Made by a program: the position numbers and the translations under genes
The notes under the pieces: model-generated
What the model was told of the DNA's origin: nothing
Seen by the model: only the letters and a program-made list of their open reading frames with translations
The model's database searches: none
Shown here: piece after piece, positions 26,926 through 35,457 of the stretch
Position numbering within the stretch: the first letter of the stretch is position 1
Layout of the letters: each line of letters opens with the position of its first letter
Assembly: GCF_009690905.1 (NCBI RefSeq)
Contig: NZ_VOSW01000043.1
Span: forward strand, 1-64,000
DNA length: 64,000 nt
From: Paraburkholderia madseniana
GTDB taxonomy: Bacteria > Pseudomonadota > Gammaproteobacteria > Burkholderiales > Burkholderiaceae
Direction: 5' to 3'

Positions 26926-27176
26926 CGCAGAGCAGCAGGCGGGAGTGGTTGTCGCTCGCCGGTCCTTTCCCAGCTCGCGGATGGGACTCATGCAAGGTTC
27001 GGCAAGGTACTTGCCGGTCAGGCGTCCGGTCAATTGTGTGTGTTTCGAAAGCGAGGCGGCGAACTCTCGCGTTACTCCAGGGGGCTTGGTGAGAAGCCCT
27101 TCCACAGTATCTAGTGAAGTCGGCCCGCTGCAGACTGGCAGGGCTAATTCAGTCAGTTCGGACATAGGAGAACATC

Positions 27177-27953
27177 ATGCAAACGAATCTGGAAAACTAT
27201 TTCACTGCCTACCGCAACCTGAAGTTGATGCGGGATGAGGACGGCGTGCTGGTCGTGCAATTCCATAGCAATGGCGGCCCGCTCACTTTCACGGCAGAGG
27301 CCCACACGGAGGTTGTTGATGCGTTCTACCGGATTTCGCAGGACCGGGCGAACAAGATCGTCATCCTCACGGGTGCAGGCGGGGACTTCATGACCGGGGT
27401 TGACTGGGCATCTTTCAAGGACGTCTCCGATCCCGACGTTTGGAGCCAGATCCATGACGAAGGCGTTCAGGTCCTGGAAAACATCGCCAATATACGCGTG
27501 CCAGTCATCGCGGCCATCGAGGGGCGTGCCCATATCCACTCGGAGTATGTTCTGCTGGCCAACGTCATCGTGGCAACAGAAGACGCATCCTTTCACGACA
27601 TGGGCCACTATGCTGCGGGTGTCGTGCCTGGCGACGGTATCTTTACCACCTGGAGCTATCGCGCGGGAGCGGGACGGGCAGAAGCTTTCCTGCTCAACGC
27701 GCAGCCGATTACGGCGGCGGTCGCACGCGAGTGGGGGGTGGTTGCTGAGGTCGTGCCAGACGGCCAGGCGCTTGGCCGCGCACAGGAATTGGCGAGGCAG
27801 TATTTGAAAGCGCCGGAAGTGGCACGCCGCAACACGCGCGTACACTTTATTTGGCCCTTGAAGCAACGCATCGTGCAGGAAGTTGGCTATGGGTTGTCGC
27901 TCGAAGGCGCCTCCGCAGCCGCCCTTGTGAAAACAATGCAGGCGAAGAGCTGA
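27177..27953 (+). CDS. Crotonase-fold beta-diketone hydrolase, 6-oxocamphor hydrolase-like
   Basis: A 258-residue crotonase-superfamily protein whose motifs fit 6-oxocamphor hydrolase better than enoyl-CoA hydratase. His121 (AHIHSEY), His144 (DMGHY) and Asp153 (VPGDG) match that enzyme's His122, His145 and Asp154 with a constant one-residue offset. 6-oxocamphor hydrolase performs a retro-Claisen C-C cleavage of a non-enolisable cyclic beta-diketone without CoA. GGDFMTGVDW replaces the usual oxyanion segment. It lies in the same direction as the preceding three genes but 250 bp further, perhaps with its own promoter. Substrate identity is inferred from fold and neighbours only. Confidence 0.8.
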   Translation: MQTNLENYFTAYRNLKLMRDEDGVLVVQFHSNGGPLTFTAEAHTEVVDAFYRISQDRANKIVILTGAGGDFMTGVDWASFKDVSDPDVWSQIHDEGVQVLENIANIRVPVIAAIEGRAHIHSEYVLLANVIVATEDASFHDMGHYAAGVVPGDGIFTTWSYRAGAGRAEAFLLNAQPITAAVAREWGVVAEVVPDGQALGRAQELARQYLKAPEVARRNTRVHFIWPLKQRIVQEVGYGLSLEGASAAALVKTMQAKS

Positions 27954-27984
27954 CCGCTACGAGCGGCACCTCTCGATTTGCGGA

Positions 27985-28215
27985 AATATGGGAAGGCGAG
28001 TGCGTTGTCGGGTACCGTTGTGGCGCACTTGCTCAGGCCCGAGATCGATCCCTACCGCGGCCTCGCACCGCGATTGATCCGGAGCTCATGATCCGCATGT
28101 TGAAGAGTAGAAAAGTTTGTGCTGTTCGCCGCCCATCATGACGAATCACTCCCGTCGATCGATGTCTTCCAGGATACCGAACAATCCGTACGTCGGCAGA
28201 CTTTTTCAACACAAT
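27985..28215. mobile_element. Rearranged remnant of IS1182-type elements
   Basis: On the plus strand about 28068-28100 encodes IDPELMIRML, an internal segment of the transposase family, with 31 identical bases to the intact IS. Directly after this, on the minus strand, about 28104-28141 encodes MMGGEQHKLFYSS, the transposase start, followed by IS-end DNA and a perfect copy of the 17-bp terminal repeat (28199-28215). So two pieces in opposite orientation are joined. The second piece shares long identity with the right end of the element at 15254-16860. Confidence 0.85.
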
Positions 28216-28417
28216 CCGTTACTGAGCTGACGATGGGGGACTAGTCGGGGCGAACGGCAGCTTTGACTGTCGCCGAGGCCGACAGTGCGAGAGGCGCGCC
28301 TCGTTCGTATTCTACGTTCGGTAGCCGGGGTCGGCGTGGCGCACCTGGCCAATACTCGCAAGCAGTGGACGGCAGCGATCTGCCGGACTGGCAACGGACA
28401 TTCGACACGAGAGCCAC

Positions 28418-29356
28418 ATGAAAGCGATTGAATTGCGTCAACTGCGCTACTTCTCGATTCTTGCGCGGGAACTCCATTTCGGCCGGGCGGCCGACCTCGC
28501 GTCGATAACGCAATCTGCGCTTAGCCAGCAGATTGCGAAACTGGAAGAACTGGTGGGCGCGCAATTACTGAACCGCGACCGGCGCGGCGTGACGCTGACC
28601 GCTTCGGGCGAGGCTCTGCGGAACAGCGCCGACGCCATCTTCGCTCAGGTTGAGCGCGCGTTGCGTGAAGCGCAAGATGCCGCAGGCAGTCGAGAATCCA
28701 GGCTCTCGATCGGTCTGGTCGAGTACGCGAATCTGCCGTTTATTCCGCCTGCGCTCATTCGTCTGCAGACACTATATCCGGACATAACGATAGAGCGCCA
28801 CGAGATGAACACGGCGCAGCAGATCACCGCGCTGACCAAGAAACATATCGACATCGGCTTCGGCGTATTGGTCGACACTGCACCAGACAACGACGACGTA
28901 CTGGTTCAGCCGCTGTTCGAAGCAGACTGGGTCTTGTTGATGCGCAGCGATCACCGGCTGGCAAACGTCGACTGTCTGAACCTTTGCGATCTTGCGCAGG
29001 AGCGATTGATCGGCTCGGCACGTGCGGTCAATGCGCCGCTTTATGACTCGATGGTTGCTCAGTTCCAGCAAGCTGGCTTCACACCAAACTTCATCTATGA
29101 AACGACGCAGGTACAAGTTGGCGTCACGCTCATCGAACAAGGGCTCGGCGCAATGATCGGCACCACATACCTATTCTCGTCGCTTCCAAAAACTTTGCGC
29201 TACCGGCAGATCAACGGCCTCGAGCCCGTAACGGTCCAGATGCTGTCGCGCACAAACGAACGCAATTCACTGATACTTGACTTTCTCGATCTGGCGGCTG
29301 AAGAAGCGCGTTGCGCGCAAACCCGCGCTACTGCGCCTCGCGCCTCCAGTCGATAG
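28418..29356 (+). CDS. LysR-family transcriptional regulator
   Basis: A 312-residue LysR regulator. The winged helix spans about 1-65 (LRQLRYFSILARELHFGRAAD, ITQSALSQQIAKLE). The effector domain has the standard LSIGLVEYANLPFIPPALIRL and PDITIERHEMN opening. It is the nearest complete regulator to the oxidative island at 20820-27953 and a plausible binder of the T-N11-A dyads there, though none was seen directly upstream of this gene. A decayed copy of the same gene follows immediately (29366-30150), indicating a tandem duplication. Confidence 0.92.
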   Translation: MKAIELRQLRYFSILARELHFGRAADLASITQSALSQQIAKLEELVGAQLLNRDRRGVTLTASGEALRNSADAIFAQVERALREAQDAAGSRESRLSIGLVEYANLPFIPPALIRLQTLYPDITIERHEMNTAQQITALTKKHIDIGFGVLVDTAPDNDDVLVQPLFEADWVLLMRSDHRLANVDCLNLCDLAQERLIGSARAVNAPLYDSMVAQFQQAGFTPNFIYETTQVQVGVTLIEQGLGAMIGTTYLFSSLPKTLRYRQINGLEPVTVQMLSRTNERNSLILDFLDLAAEEARCAQTRATAPRASSR

Positions 29357-29365
29357 GCAGCATTT

Positions 29366-30150
29366 AGGTGCGCCTGCTCAACCGTGATCGGCGTGAAGTA
29401 ACGTTGACTCTGCCAAGCGAGCACTACGCGACAGCGTCGATGCCATCATCCGGCAGGTAGAGCAGGTGCTACGGATTATTCGGGAAGCGGCGGGCTATCA
29501 GAGTTTCAAGATCTCGGTTGGCCACATTGGAGATGCCGATCTGCCGTTCATCCCGCTCGTGTTGATTCGGTTTCGGGCGCTATATCTAGCCATCACGGTT
29601 GAGCGCCGCGAGATGAACACGGCGCAGCAAATCGCCGCGCTAAAAAAACTGCATCGATTGGGGTTATCTTTGCCAGCAGGCAGCGTGCTCAACGATGCGG
29701 AGATTCTAACGGAGCCTCTGCTCGAATCGAACTGTGCGCTGCTGATGCGCAGCCACCACCGACTCGCGAACGTCGACTGCCTCAAACTTGTCGACCTTGT
29801 GCTGAGCGTCTGATCACCTCGGCGCGCGGGCAAATGCTCCTCTCTACCAATCGACCGTAGCGCATTTCTAAAGCACCGGCCTCAGGGCAAATTTCGTCTA
29901 CGAAAACTTGCAGGCGCAAGCCGGAACTACGCTGATCGAACAGAGACCTGGAGTAGTGACCGGTGCGATCAACCCGTTCACGTCATTGCCGCAGACAATC
30001 AACTATAGGCTCATCAATGACATGGAGCCGATGTCGGTTCAAATGGTTCTCGCGTTTGAAAGAGCGCGATTCGCTGATTTTCGATTTCGTTGAAGTGATT
30101 ACCGAAGAAGCGTGTCGCTTGCGTGCTTTGAACCTCCAGCCGGGCGCACC
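29366..30150 (+). pseudogene. Decayed tandem copy of the LysR regulator
   Basis: Segments in different frames align in order with the upstream LysR gene: LLNRDRREVTLT near 29375, then 29500-29810 with DLPFIPLVLIRFRALYLAITVERREMNTAQQIAAL and CALLMRSHHRLANVDCLKL, then 29908-30093 with AGTTLIEQRPGVVTGAINPFTSLPQT, and finally DFVEVITEEACRLRAL. Frameshifts and stops separate them and the DNA-binding part is missing. The copy has diverged clearly in sequence, so the duplication is not recent. Confidence 0.9.
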
Positions 30151-30455
30151 TCGCGATAAGTACGCGGTTCGCTTCACGTGTCGGATCGATTAGCGCTAGT
30201 AATCGGCCTTGCAAGTATTTCGAATTGGCTAATACCGGTGATGTCATCCAAACTTCTCCTCAACGCACGAGCGGCTTGATGAATAGGTGGACCGCCGTCG
30301 AGATCATCCGCCGGCTTGCGTTCGTGTACCGTCTGTTCGTGCGTATCGTGAGAATTCTGAAATGGATGTGACATCACGAGAACGCATGCGAGAGATTGCA
30401 ACAAACCGCGCAATCGAAGTATTTCGCGCATTCCCAATCGACTGGAGTATTGAAG
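30151..30455. other. Region between LysR pseudogene and isochorismatase gene
   Basis: No gene recognised. It should contain the promoter for the hydrolase gene. A GGAG ribosome site lies near 30444. Confidence 0.4.
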
Positions 30456-31109
30456 ATGACCCAAGCACAAGCGAAGCCCGGAAAGACTCTTTTGTCCCCT
30501 AACGATCACACACTGATAATGATCGACCATCAGTCGCAGATGGCATTCGCGACGAAGTCGATCGATGCGGTTCTTCTGCGCAACAATGTCGCATTGGTCG
30601 CGAAAGCGGCCCGCGAGTTTAGCGTGTCGACGATTCTGACTACTGTCGCAGAAAAGCTCTTCTCCGGTCCGATTTTCGAAGAAATCAGCTCGACATTTCC
30701 TGGTCAGACGGCGATCGATCGGACTAACATGAATATGTGGGAGGACCCGCGCATCACAGCTCGCGTAAATGAAATCGGAAAATCACGCATCGTGATGGCG
30801 GGTCTCTGGACCAGCGTCTGTATCGTCGGGCCGGCGCTTTCAGCGCTTGATCAGGGGTTTGAAGTGTACGTGATCACTGATGCGTGCGGCGATGTTTCGG
30901 ACGAAGCGCATCAACGTGCGCTAGATCGTCTCGTCCAACAGGGCGCACGCCCGATGACGTCGCTGCAGTATTTGCTCGAGTTGCAACGCGATTGGGCTCG
31001 GACCGAAACCTACAATGAAACAGTTAAAACCTCGGTTGCGCATGGCGGCGGTTACGGACTGGGTCTGATCTATGCGAAGACAATGTTCGGCGGTTCCGAG
31101 GGACACTGA
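30456..31109 (+). CDS. Isochorismatase-fold cysteine hydrolase, YcaC-like
   Basis: A 217-residue hydrolase started at ATG 30456 (MTQAQAKPGK) with GGAG upstream; a 20-residue upstream extension is rejected because it lacks a ribosome site. The catalytic triad is visible as Asp24 (LIMIDHQ), Lys67 (VAEKLF) and Cys122 (LWTSVCI). The C-terminal HGGGYGLG... tail is typical of YcaC-type proteins. Substrates of this group are mostly unknown. It stands alone after the LysR pair. Confidence 0.88.
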   Translation: MTQAQAKPGKTLLSPNDHTLIMIDHQSQMAFATKSIDAVLLRNNVALVAKAAREFSVSTILTTVAEKLFSGPIFEEISSTFPGQTAIDRTNMNMWEDPRITARVNEIGKSRIVMAGLWTSVCIVGPALSALDQGFEVYVITDACGDVSDEAHQRALDRLVQQGARPMTSLQYLLELQRDWARTETYNETVKTSVAHGGGYGLGLIYAKTMFGGSEGH

Positions 31110-31418
31110 ACAAGATTTGTCATACCCGCTCGGCCCTGGTCGTTTATCGCCGGGGTGGAGCCGGTGGCGATAATCGAAGTGCGGGTTTGCCGGTGACAGC
31201 GATCAGCAACACGGTGATTGTTTTATAGTTAGCATAACGATATGTATCGCATTATTAACGTCGCGCAATTAAATCAGTTGTCCGATTTTTTCTGTGAATA
31301 ATCGTAGGTTGACGTGATCTTCAATTGGTGATGCAGCCAGTCGATCTCGCTCCTTTGCGTAATTAAATCGAGCGACTGGCGCGCTTCAATTCGATATTTC
31401 GACGTCAGGGCAGGACCA
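31110..31418. other. AT-rich upstream region of the XapX/amidohydrolase operon
   Basis: 310 bp clearly richer in A+T than its surroundings, including a TTATAGTTAGCATAACGATA stretch near 31222. Likely holds the operon promoter. An inverted repeat lies at 31336-31380. Confidence 0.55.
31336..31380. promoter_or_regulatory. 8-bp inverted repeat upstream of the XapX operon
   Basis: GCCAGTCG (31336-31343) and CGACTGGC (31373-31380) are perfect complements separated by 29 nt, 38 bp before the XapX start codon. It may be an operator or a 5'UTR stem. Function is inferred. Confidence 0.45.
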
Positions 31419-31706
31419 ATGAAACTCTATCTGTTATCGCTGGGCGCCGGCATCCTGGTCGGCATTATCTATAGCCTGATCAATGTACGTTCGCCAGCAC
31501 CTCCGCTTATCGCACTGCTGGGTCTGCTGGGCATGCTGATCGGCGAGCAGGCGATTCCTTCCGCGAGGCAGTTGTTGGGTTATTCGACGCCACCGGCGCT
31601 ATCGCATCAGGCGAGCGGAACCGATCGTCTTTCCAGCACCCGGTCGGGTCATGCCGTGTTGCAGGCAGACCGGGGGCTTGATGGCAACGAGGAGGAACAC
31701 TCATGA
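31419..31706 (+). CDS. XapX-domain small membrane protein
   Basis: A 95-residue protein with two hydrophobic helices, LYLLSLGAGILVGIIYSLINV and PLIALLGLLGMLIGEQ, separated by a short polar turn containing RSPAPP. This is the XapX (DUF1427) pattern. A hydrophilic tail of about 40 residues follows. Its stop overlaps the amidohydrolase start by 4 bp (ATGA), so the two are translationally coupled. XapX proteins accompany metabolic operons and have no known activity. Confidence 0.85.
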   Translation: MKLYLLSLGAGILVGIIYSLINVRSPAPPLIALLGLLGMLIGEQAIPSARQLLGYSTPPALSHQASGTDRLSSTRSGHAVLQADRGLDGNEEEHS

Positions 31707-33595
31707 GCATTACCATTACTCAACCGGACCTGATCCTCTACAACGGCCGGGTGACGACGCTGGATCGTTCGAACCCCACGGCAACGGCTGTTGCGATGAA
31801 GGATGGCAAGTTTGCTGCGGTGGGCAGCGACGTCGAGGTTCTGCCGCTCGCAGGGTCATCAACCCGGGTGATCGACCTGACGGGGCGCAGAGTACTGCCC
31901 GGACTGATCGACAACCACATTCACATCATTCGCGGCGGACTGAACTTCAACATGGAGCTGCGTTGGGATGGCGTGCGCTCCCTTGCCACCGCGATGGACA
32001 TGCTGCGCGAGCAGGTTGCCGTCACTCCGGCGCCGCAATGGGTGCGCGTGGTGGGTGGATTCACCGAGCATCAATTCGACGAGAAACGCTTGCCCACGAT
32101 CGAAGAGCTGAATGCGGTTGCGCCCGATACACCCGTGTTCATTCTGCATTTGTACGATCGCGCGCTACTGAATGCGGCGGCTCTGCGCGTGGCGGGCTAC
32201 ACGAAGGACACACCGGAGCCCCCGGGAGGACAGATCGTGCGAGACAGCGCCGGCAATCCGACCGGCCTGCTGCTCGCGCAGCCGAATGCATCGATCCTGT
32301 ACGCGACGCTGGCAAAGGGTCCGAAGCTGCCGTTCGACTATCGGGTGAATTCGACACGCCACTTCATGCGCGAACTTAACCGGTTGGGCGTGACCGGTGC
32401 GATCGACGCGGGCGGCGGCTCCCAGAACTATCCGGACGATTACGAGGTGATCCAGAAACTGTCCGACGAGGGCCAACTGACGATCCGTCTCGCATACAAC
32501 CTGTTCACGCAGAAGCCGAAGGCGGAGAAGGAAGACTTCCTGAACTGGACGAAGACGTCGAAGTACAAGCAGGGTAACGATTACTTCCGCCACAACGGCG
32601 CAGGCGAGAATCTGGTGTTCTCGGCGGCGGACTTCGAGGACTTCCGTGTCGCACGTCCGGATATGCCCCCGCAGATGGAGGGAGAGCTGGAAGAAGTCGT
32701 GCGCGTACTGGCGGAGAACCGTTGGCCGTGGCGTATGCATGCGACCTATGACGAAACGATAAGCCGCGCGCTCGACGTGTTCGAGAAGGTCAACAGGGAC
32801 GTGCCGCTTGCCGGCATCAACTGGTTCTTCGATCACGCCGAGACGATTTCCGAGAAATCGATGGACCGAGTCGCTGCGCTGGGTGGTGGCGTCGCGGTGC
32901 AGCACCGGATGGCGTACCAGGGAGAGTACTTTGTAGAGCGCTACGGTGCGAAGGCCGCCGAGGCCACGCCGCCGGTTGCGAAGATGCTGGAGAAGGGAAT
33001 CCGGACTTCGTCCGGTACGGACGCAACACGGGTCGCGTCGTACGACCCTTGGGTATCGCTGTCGTGGCTGGTGACGGGCAAGACGGTGGGTGGTCTGCGG
33101 ATGTATCCGCAGCGGAACTGCCTTGATCGCGAAACAGCCCTGCGCATGTGGACCGAAAATGTGACCTGGTTCTCGAACGAGGAGGGCAAGAAAGGCCGGA
33201 TCGAGGCAGGTCAGTTTGCAGACCTGATCGTCCCGGACCGCGACTTCTTTGCGTGCGCTGAGGGCGAGATTGCCGATACCACGTCGCTGCTGACCGTGGT
33301 GGGTGGCAAGGTGGTATACGGCACAGGCGAATTCGCGTCGTTCGACGACAGCGCACCGCCGCCCGCGATGCCGGACTGGTCACCGGTGCGTCGCTTTGGT
33401 GGTTTCGCCGGGTGGAAGAACGCGAGCGGCAACGGCGAAGCGGCGCTGCAGCAGGTCGCAGCGGCGTCGTGTGGTTGTGCGACGGCATGCGGTGTGCACG
33501 GTCACGCGCATGCCCGCGCGTGGACGGCCAATGCGCCGACCTCGGACCTGCATGGCTTCTGGGGCGCGCTCGGCTGCTCCTGCTGGGCGGTCTGA
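31703..33595 (+). CDS. YtcJ-like metal-dependent amidohydrolase with a Cys/His-rich C-terminal tail
   Basis: A 630-residue metal-dependent amidohydrolase. The family motifs are in order: GLIDNHIHI (HxH, near 70), a histidine in MHATYDE, HAE near 378, and the terminal SSGTDATR aspartate. The beta-sandwich strands flank the barrel (LILYNGRVTTLD; AGQFADLIVPDRDFF). The last 50 or so residues are unusual, with SCGCATACGVHGHAHA and CSCW, giving six cysteines and three histidines in a short stretch after the normal end of the fold. The tail could bind metal or an iron-sulphur centre. Substrate is unknown. Confidence 0.88.
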   Translation: MSITITQPDLILYNGRVTTLDRSNPTATAVAMKDGKFAAVGSDVEVLPLAGSSTRVIDLTGRRVLPGLIDNHIHIIRGGLNFNMELRWDGVRSLATAMDMLREQVAVTPAPQWVRVVGGFTEHQFDEKRLPTIEELNAVAPDTPVFILHLYDRALLNAAALRVAGYTKDTPEPPGGQIVRDSAGNPTGLLLAQPNASILYATLAKGPKLPFDYRVNSTRHFMRELNRLGVTGAIDAGGGSQNYPDDYEVIQKLSDEGQLTIRLAYNLFTQKPKAEKEDFLNWTKTSKYKQGNDYFRHNGAGENLVFSAADFEDFRVARPDMPPQMEGELEEVVRVLAENRWPWRMHATYDETISRALDVFEKVNRDVPLAGINWFFDHAETISEKSMDRVAALGGGVAVQHRMAYQGEYFVERYGAKAAEATPPVAKMLEKGIRTSSGTDATRVASYDPWVSLSWLVTGKTVGGLRMYPQRNCLDRETALRMWTENVTWFSNEEGKKGRIEAGQFADLIVPDRDFFACAEGEIADTTSLLTVVGGKVVYGTGEFASFDDSAPPPAMPDWSPVRRFGGFAGWKNASGNGEAALQQVAAASCGCATACGVHGHAHARAWTANAPTSDLHGFWGALGCSCWAV

Positions 33596-33596
33596 C

Positions 33597-34040
33597 GTGA
33601 GGACAGGCGCGCTACAGGGAAATCCGTCGTGGGTGGCCGCGTTGCTGGCACGGTGGTGGGTGCTGCCGCTGGCGCGGCTCGCCCTCGTGTCTGCGTATCT
33701 GATCGGGGGTATCGACAAGCTCGCGCATTTCCATGACGCCATTCTGGAGCAGGAGCATTTCAGCCTGCATCCAGGGGCGCTGTGGGCGACGCTGGCGATT
33801 GTCGTCGAACTGGGCGGCTCCTTCTGCGTGGTTTTCAACCGGCTTGTCTGGCTGGGCGCAGGCGGACTGTCCGCACTGACCGCCGTTGCCATGCTGGTCG
33901 CCAACAATTTCTGGAGTCTCTCTGGCAATGCACGTTTCATCGCATTGAACGGGTTTTTTGAGCACCTCGGGCTGATTGCCGCCTTTATTGCCGTGACGTA
34001 TCTGGCCAGCGGCGCACACCGGTCCCGTGGCAAGACATAG
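33597..34040 (+). CDS. DoxX-family membrane protein
   Basis: A 147-residue membrane protein with four hydrophobic helices (RLALVSAYLIGGIDKLAHF, LWATLAIVVELGGSFCVVF, LGAGGLSALTAVAMLVANNF, FFEHLGLIAAFIAVTYLAS). The frame is open further upstream but overlaps the amidohydrolase. GTG 33597, one base past that gene's stop, is the sensible start. The RxxxGxxDKLxHF and NGFFEHLGL patterns are typical of DoxX proteins, which often partner oxidoreductases or peroxide-sensing systems. Its tight spacing indicates co-translation with the amidohydrolase. Confidence 0.82.
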   Translation: MRTGALQGNPSWVAALLARWWVLPLARLALVSAYLIGGIDKLAHFHDAILEQEHFSLHPGALWATLAIVVELGGSFCVVFNRLVWLGAGGLSALTAVAMLVANNFWSLSGNARFIALNGFFEHLGLIAAFIAVTYLASGAHRSRGKT

Positions 34041-34050
34041 CTGAACCCAA

Positions 34051-34098
34051 AGAGGAACTTTCACCATCATGCATAACAGAGGAACTTTCAACATCATG
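34051..34098 (+). repeat. 27-bp tandem duplication of ribosome site and start codon
   Basis: AGAGGAACTTTCACCATCATG (34051-34071) recurs at 34078-34098 with one mismatch, a period of 27 bp. Each copy ends with an ATG and they are in the same frame, so the VOC gene has two consecutive initiation regions, the first adding the nine residues MHNRGTFNI before the signal peptide. Confidence 0.9.
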
Positions 34099-35016
34099 CG
34101 TAAATTCCGTTCCCTCGCTGTAACCGCGCTGGTCGCGGGCACGCTCGCCGTGGCCTCGTCGCTGGCACTAGCCAGCCCCCCGGTGCTAGCCAGGCCCACG
34201 GCGACGCCGTCGTTGGCCGTAGGGCCGCAGTACGACACGACACACGTCTACGTCGCGCCCGAGGACTTCGACAGGTTTACCGACAGCTTCGTCGCGACGT
34301 TTGGCGGCCATAAGTCGCAGCGGGGCGTCTTCCAGGTGACGCCGACGTCGAGCCGGACGATGTCGCAGCTCGTGTTCACGCCGGTCGGCACGTTGTCAGT
34401 ATTTGGCTTCAAGACGCCGGTTCCGTACCCGTTCGGCAGTGAGCGCACCGGCTATCTCGTGACCGACATGGATGCGGCGGTGAAGTCGGCGATGGCGCAT
34501 GGCGCGGATGTATATGTGGACACGTTCCCGGATCCGATCGGGCGTGATGCGCTGATCTCGTGGCCGGGTGGTGTGCACATGCAGCTGTACTGGCACAAGC
34601 AGGCGCCGTACTACGATCCGCTGGAGACGGTGCCGGAAAATCGCGTGTATGTGTCGCCGGAGCGCGCGAAAGCGCTCATCCACGATTTCGTCGTGTTCTC
34701 GCACGGCAAGGTCGTGTCCGATGACCGCAACGCACCGGGCATCGAGATTGGCCGGCCGGCCGACACGTATCGTCGGGTCCGGATCGAATCAGGCTTCGGC
34801 AAGATCACCGTCCTCGTGACAGACGGCCATCTGCCTTACCCGTTCGGGTACGAGTTGACCGGCTACGAGGTGAAGGATCTCGCCAACACGCTGAAGAAAG
34901 CGCAGGCGGCCGGCGCGACCGTACTCGTGCAGCCGTTCACCTCGGGTGGCCGCGACGCCGCGCTCGTGCAGTTCCCGGGCGGTTACATCGCCGAGCTTCA
35001 CGCGGTCGCGCACTGA
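34096..35016 (+). CDS. Exported double glyoxalase/VOC-fold protein
   Basis: A protein of about 306 residues with a cleavable signal peptide (MRKFRSLAVTALVAGTLAVASSLALA). The mature part contains two vicinal oxygen chelate-type halves of similar pattern: TTHVYVAPEDFDRFTDSFVATFGG ... SWPGGVHMQLYWHK and ENRVYVSPERAKALIHDFVVFSHG ... QFPGGYIAELHA. Each ends in a GG-hydrophobic-E/Q-L strand as in VOC proteins. It may be periplasmic, unusual for VOC enzymes. Part of the XapX/amidohydrolase/DoxX operon. ATG 34069 is an alternative start. Confidence 0.8.
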   Translation: MRKFRSLAVTALVAGTLAVASSLALASPPVLARPTATPSLAVGPQYDTTHVYVAPEDFDRFTDSFVATFGGHKSQRGVFQVTPTSSRTMSQLVFTPVGTLSVFGFKTPVPYPFGSERTGYLVTDMDAAVKSAMAHGADVYVDTFPDPIGRDALISWPGGVHMQLYWHKQAPYYDPLETVPENRVYVSPERAKALIHDFVVFSHGKVVSDDRNAPGIEIGRPADTYRRVRIESGFGKITVLVTDGHLPYPFGYELTGYEVKDLANTLKKAQAAGATVLVQPFTSGGRDAALVQFPGGYIAELHAVAH

Positions 35017-35457
35017 GCCAGGTCGGATGTACCGGCGGTCCCAGCCCGGGAAGAAGGCGGGGACGGGCTGGTTTCGTTTGATTGCCCGCCACGTCGCCGC
35101 CGGGAGGTCCCCGGGTCAGATGATTCCGGCGGCTGAGGCGCCGGAAACGGATTGCAGGCGACGGGTCCGATCTATTCCTGGGAATTCCTTGAGCCCTCGA
35201 TGCAGCAATGCTTCGAGGGTTTTTGTTCCGGCATATCTCGCAGGGGCGAACATGCGGAATTCAGTTGGTTGCATCGATCACCAAGGCCGACCGATGCAGG
35301 TGTCGCTGCAACGTATCTGGCCGTCGCTTTAACGCATGCCCGCGTTAACTGATATATGCACAATGGCAGCCACGATCAAGTGTCCGGCATGGACGACGTA
35401 AACGCGTACCGCCGTCGTGAGGGGGCGATACGTTCAACCTGAATCGAGGACCCCGAC
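35017..35457. other. Intergenic region after the VOC gene
   Basis: Contains a clear rho-independent terminator at 35194-35225. No gene is convincing in the rest. Confidence 0.55.
35194..35225 (+). terminator. Rho-independent terminator of the XapX-VOC operon
   Basis: CCCTCGA (35194-35200) pairs with TCGAGGG (35213-35219), followed by five T residues. Confidence 0.75.

Noticed and set aside
33303..33596. Upstream extension of the DoxX frame
   Set aside because: It overlaps the amidohydrolase and has no membrane or DoxX features; GTG 33597 fits better.
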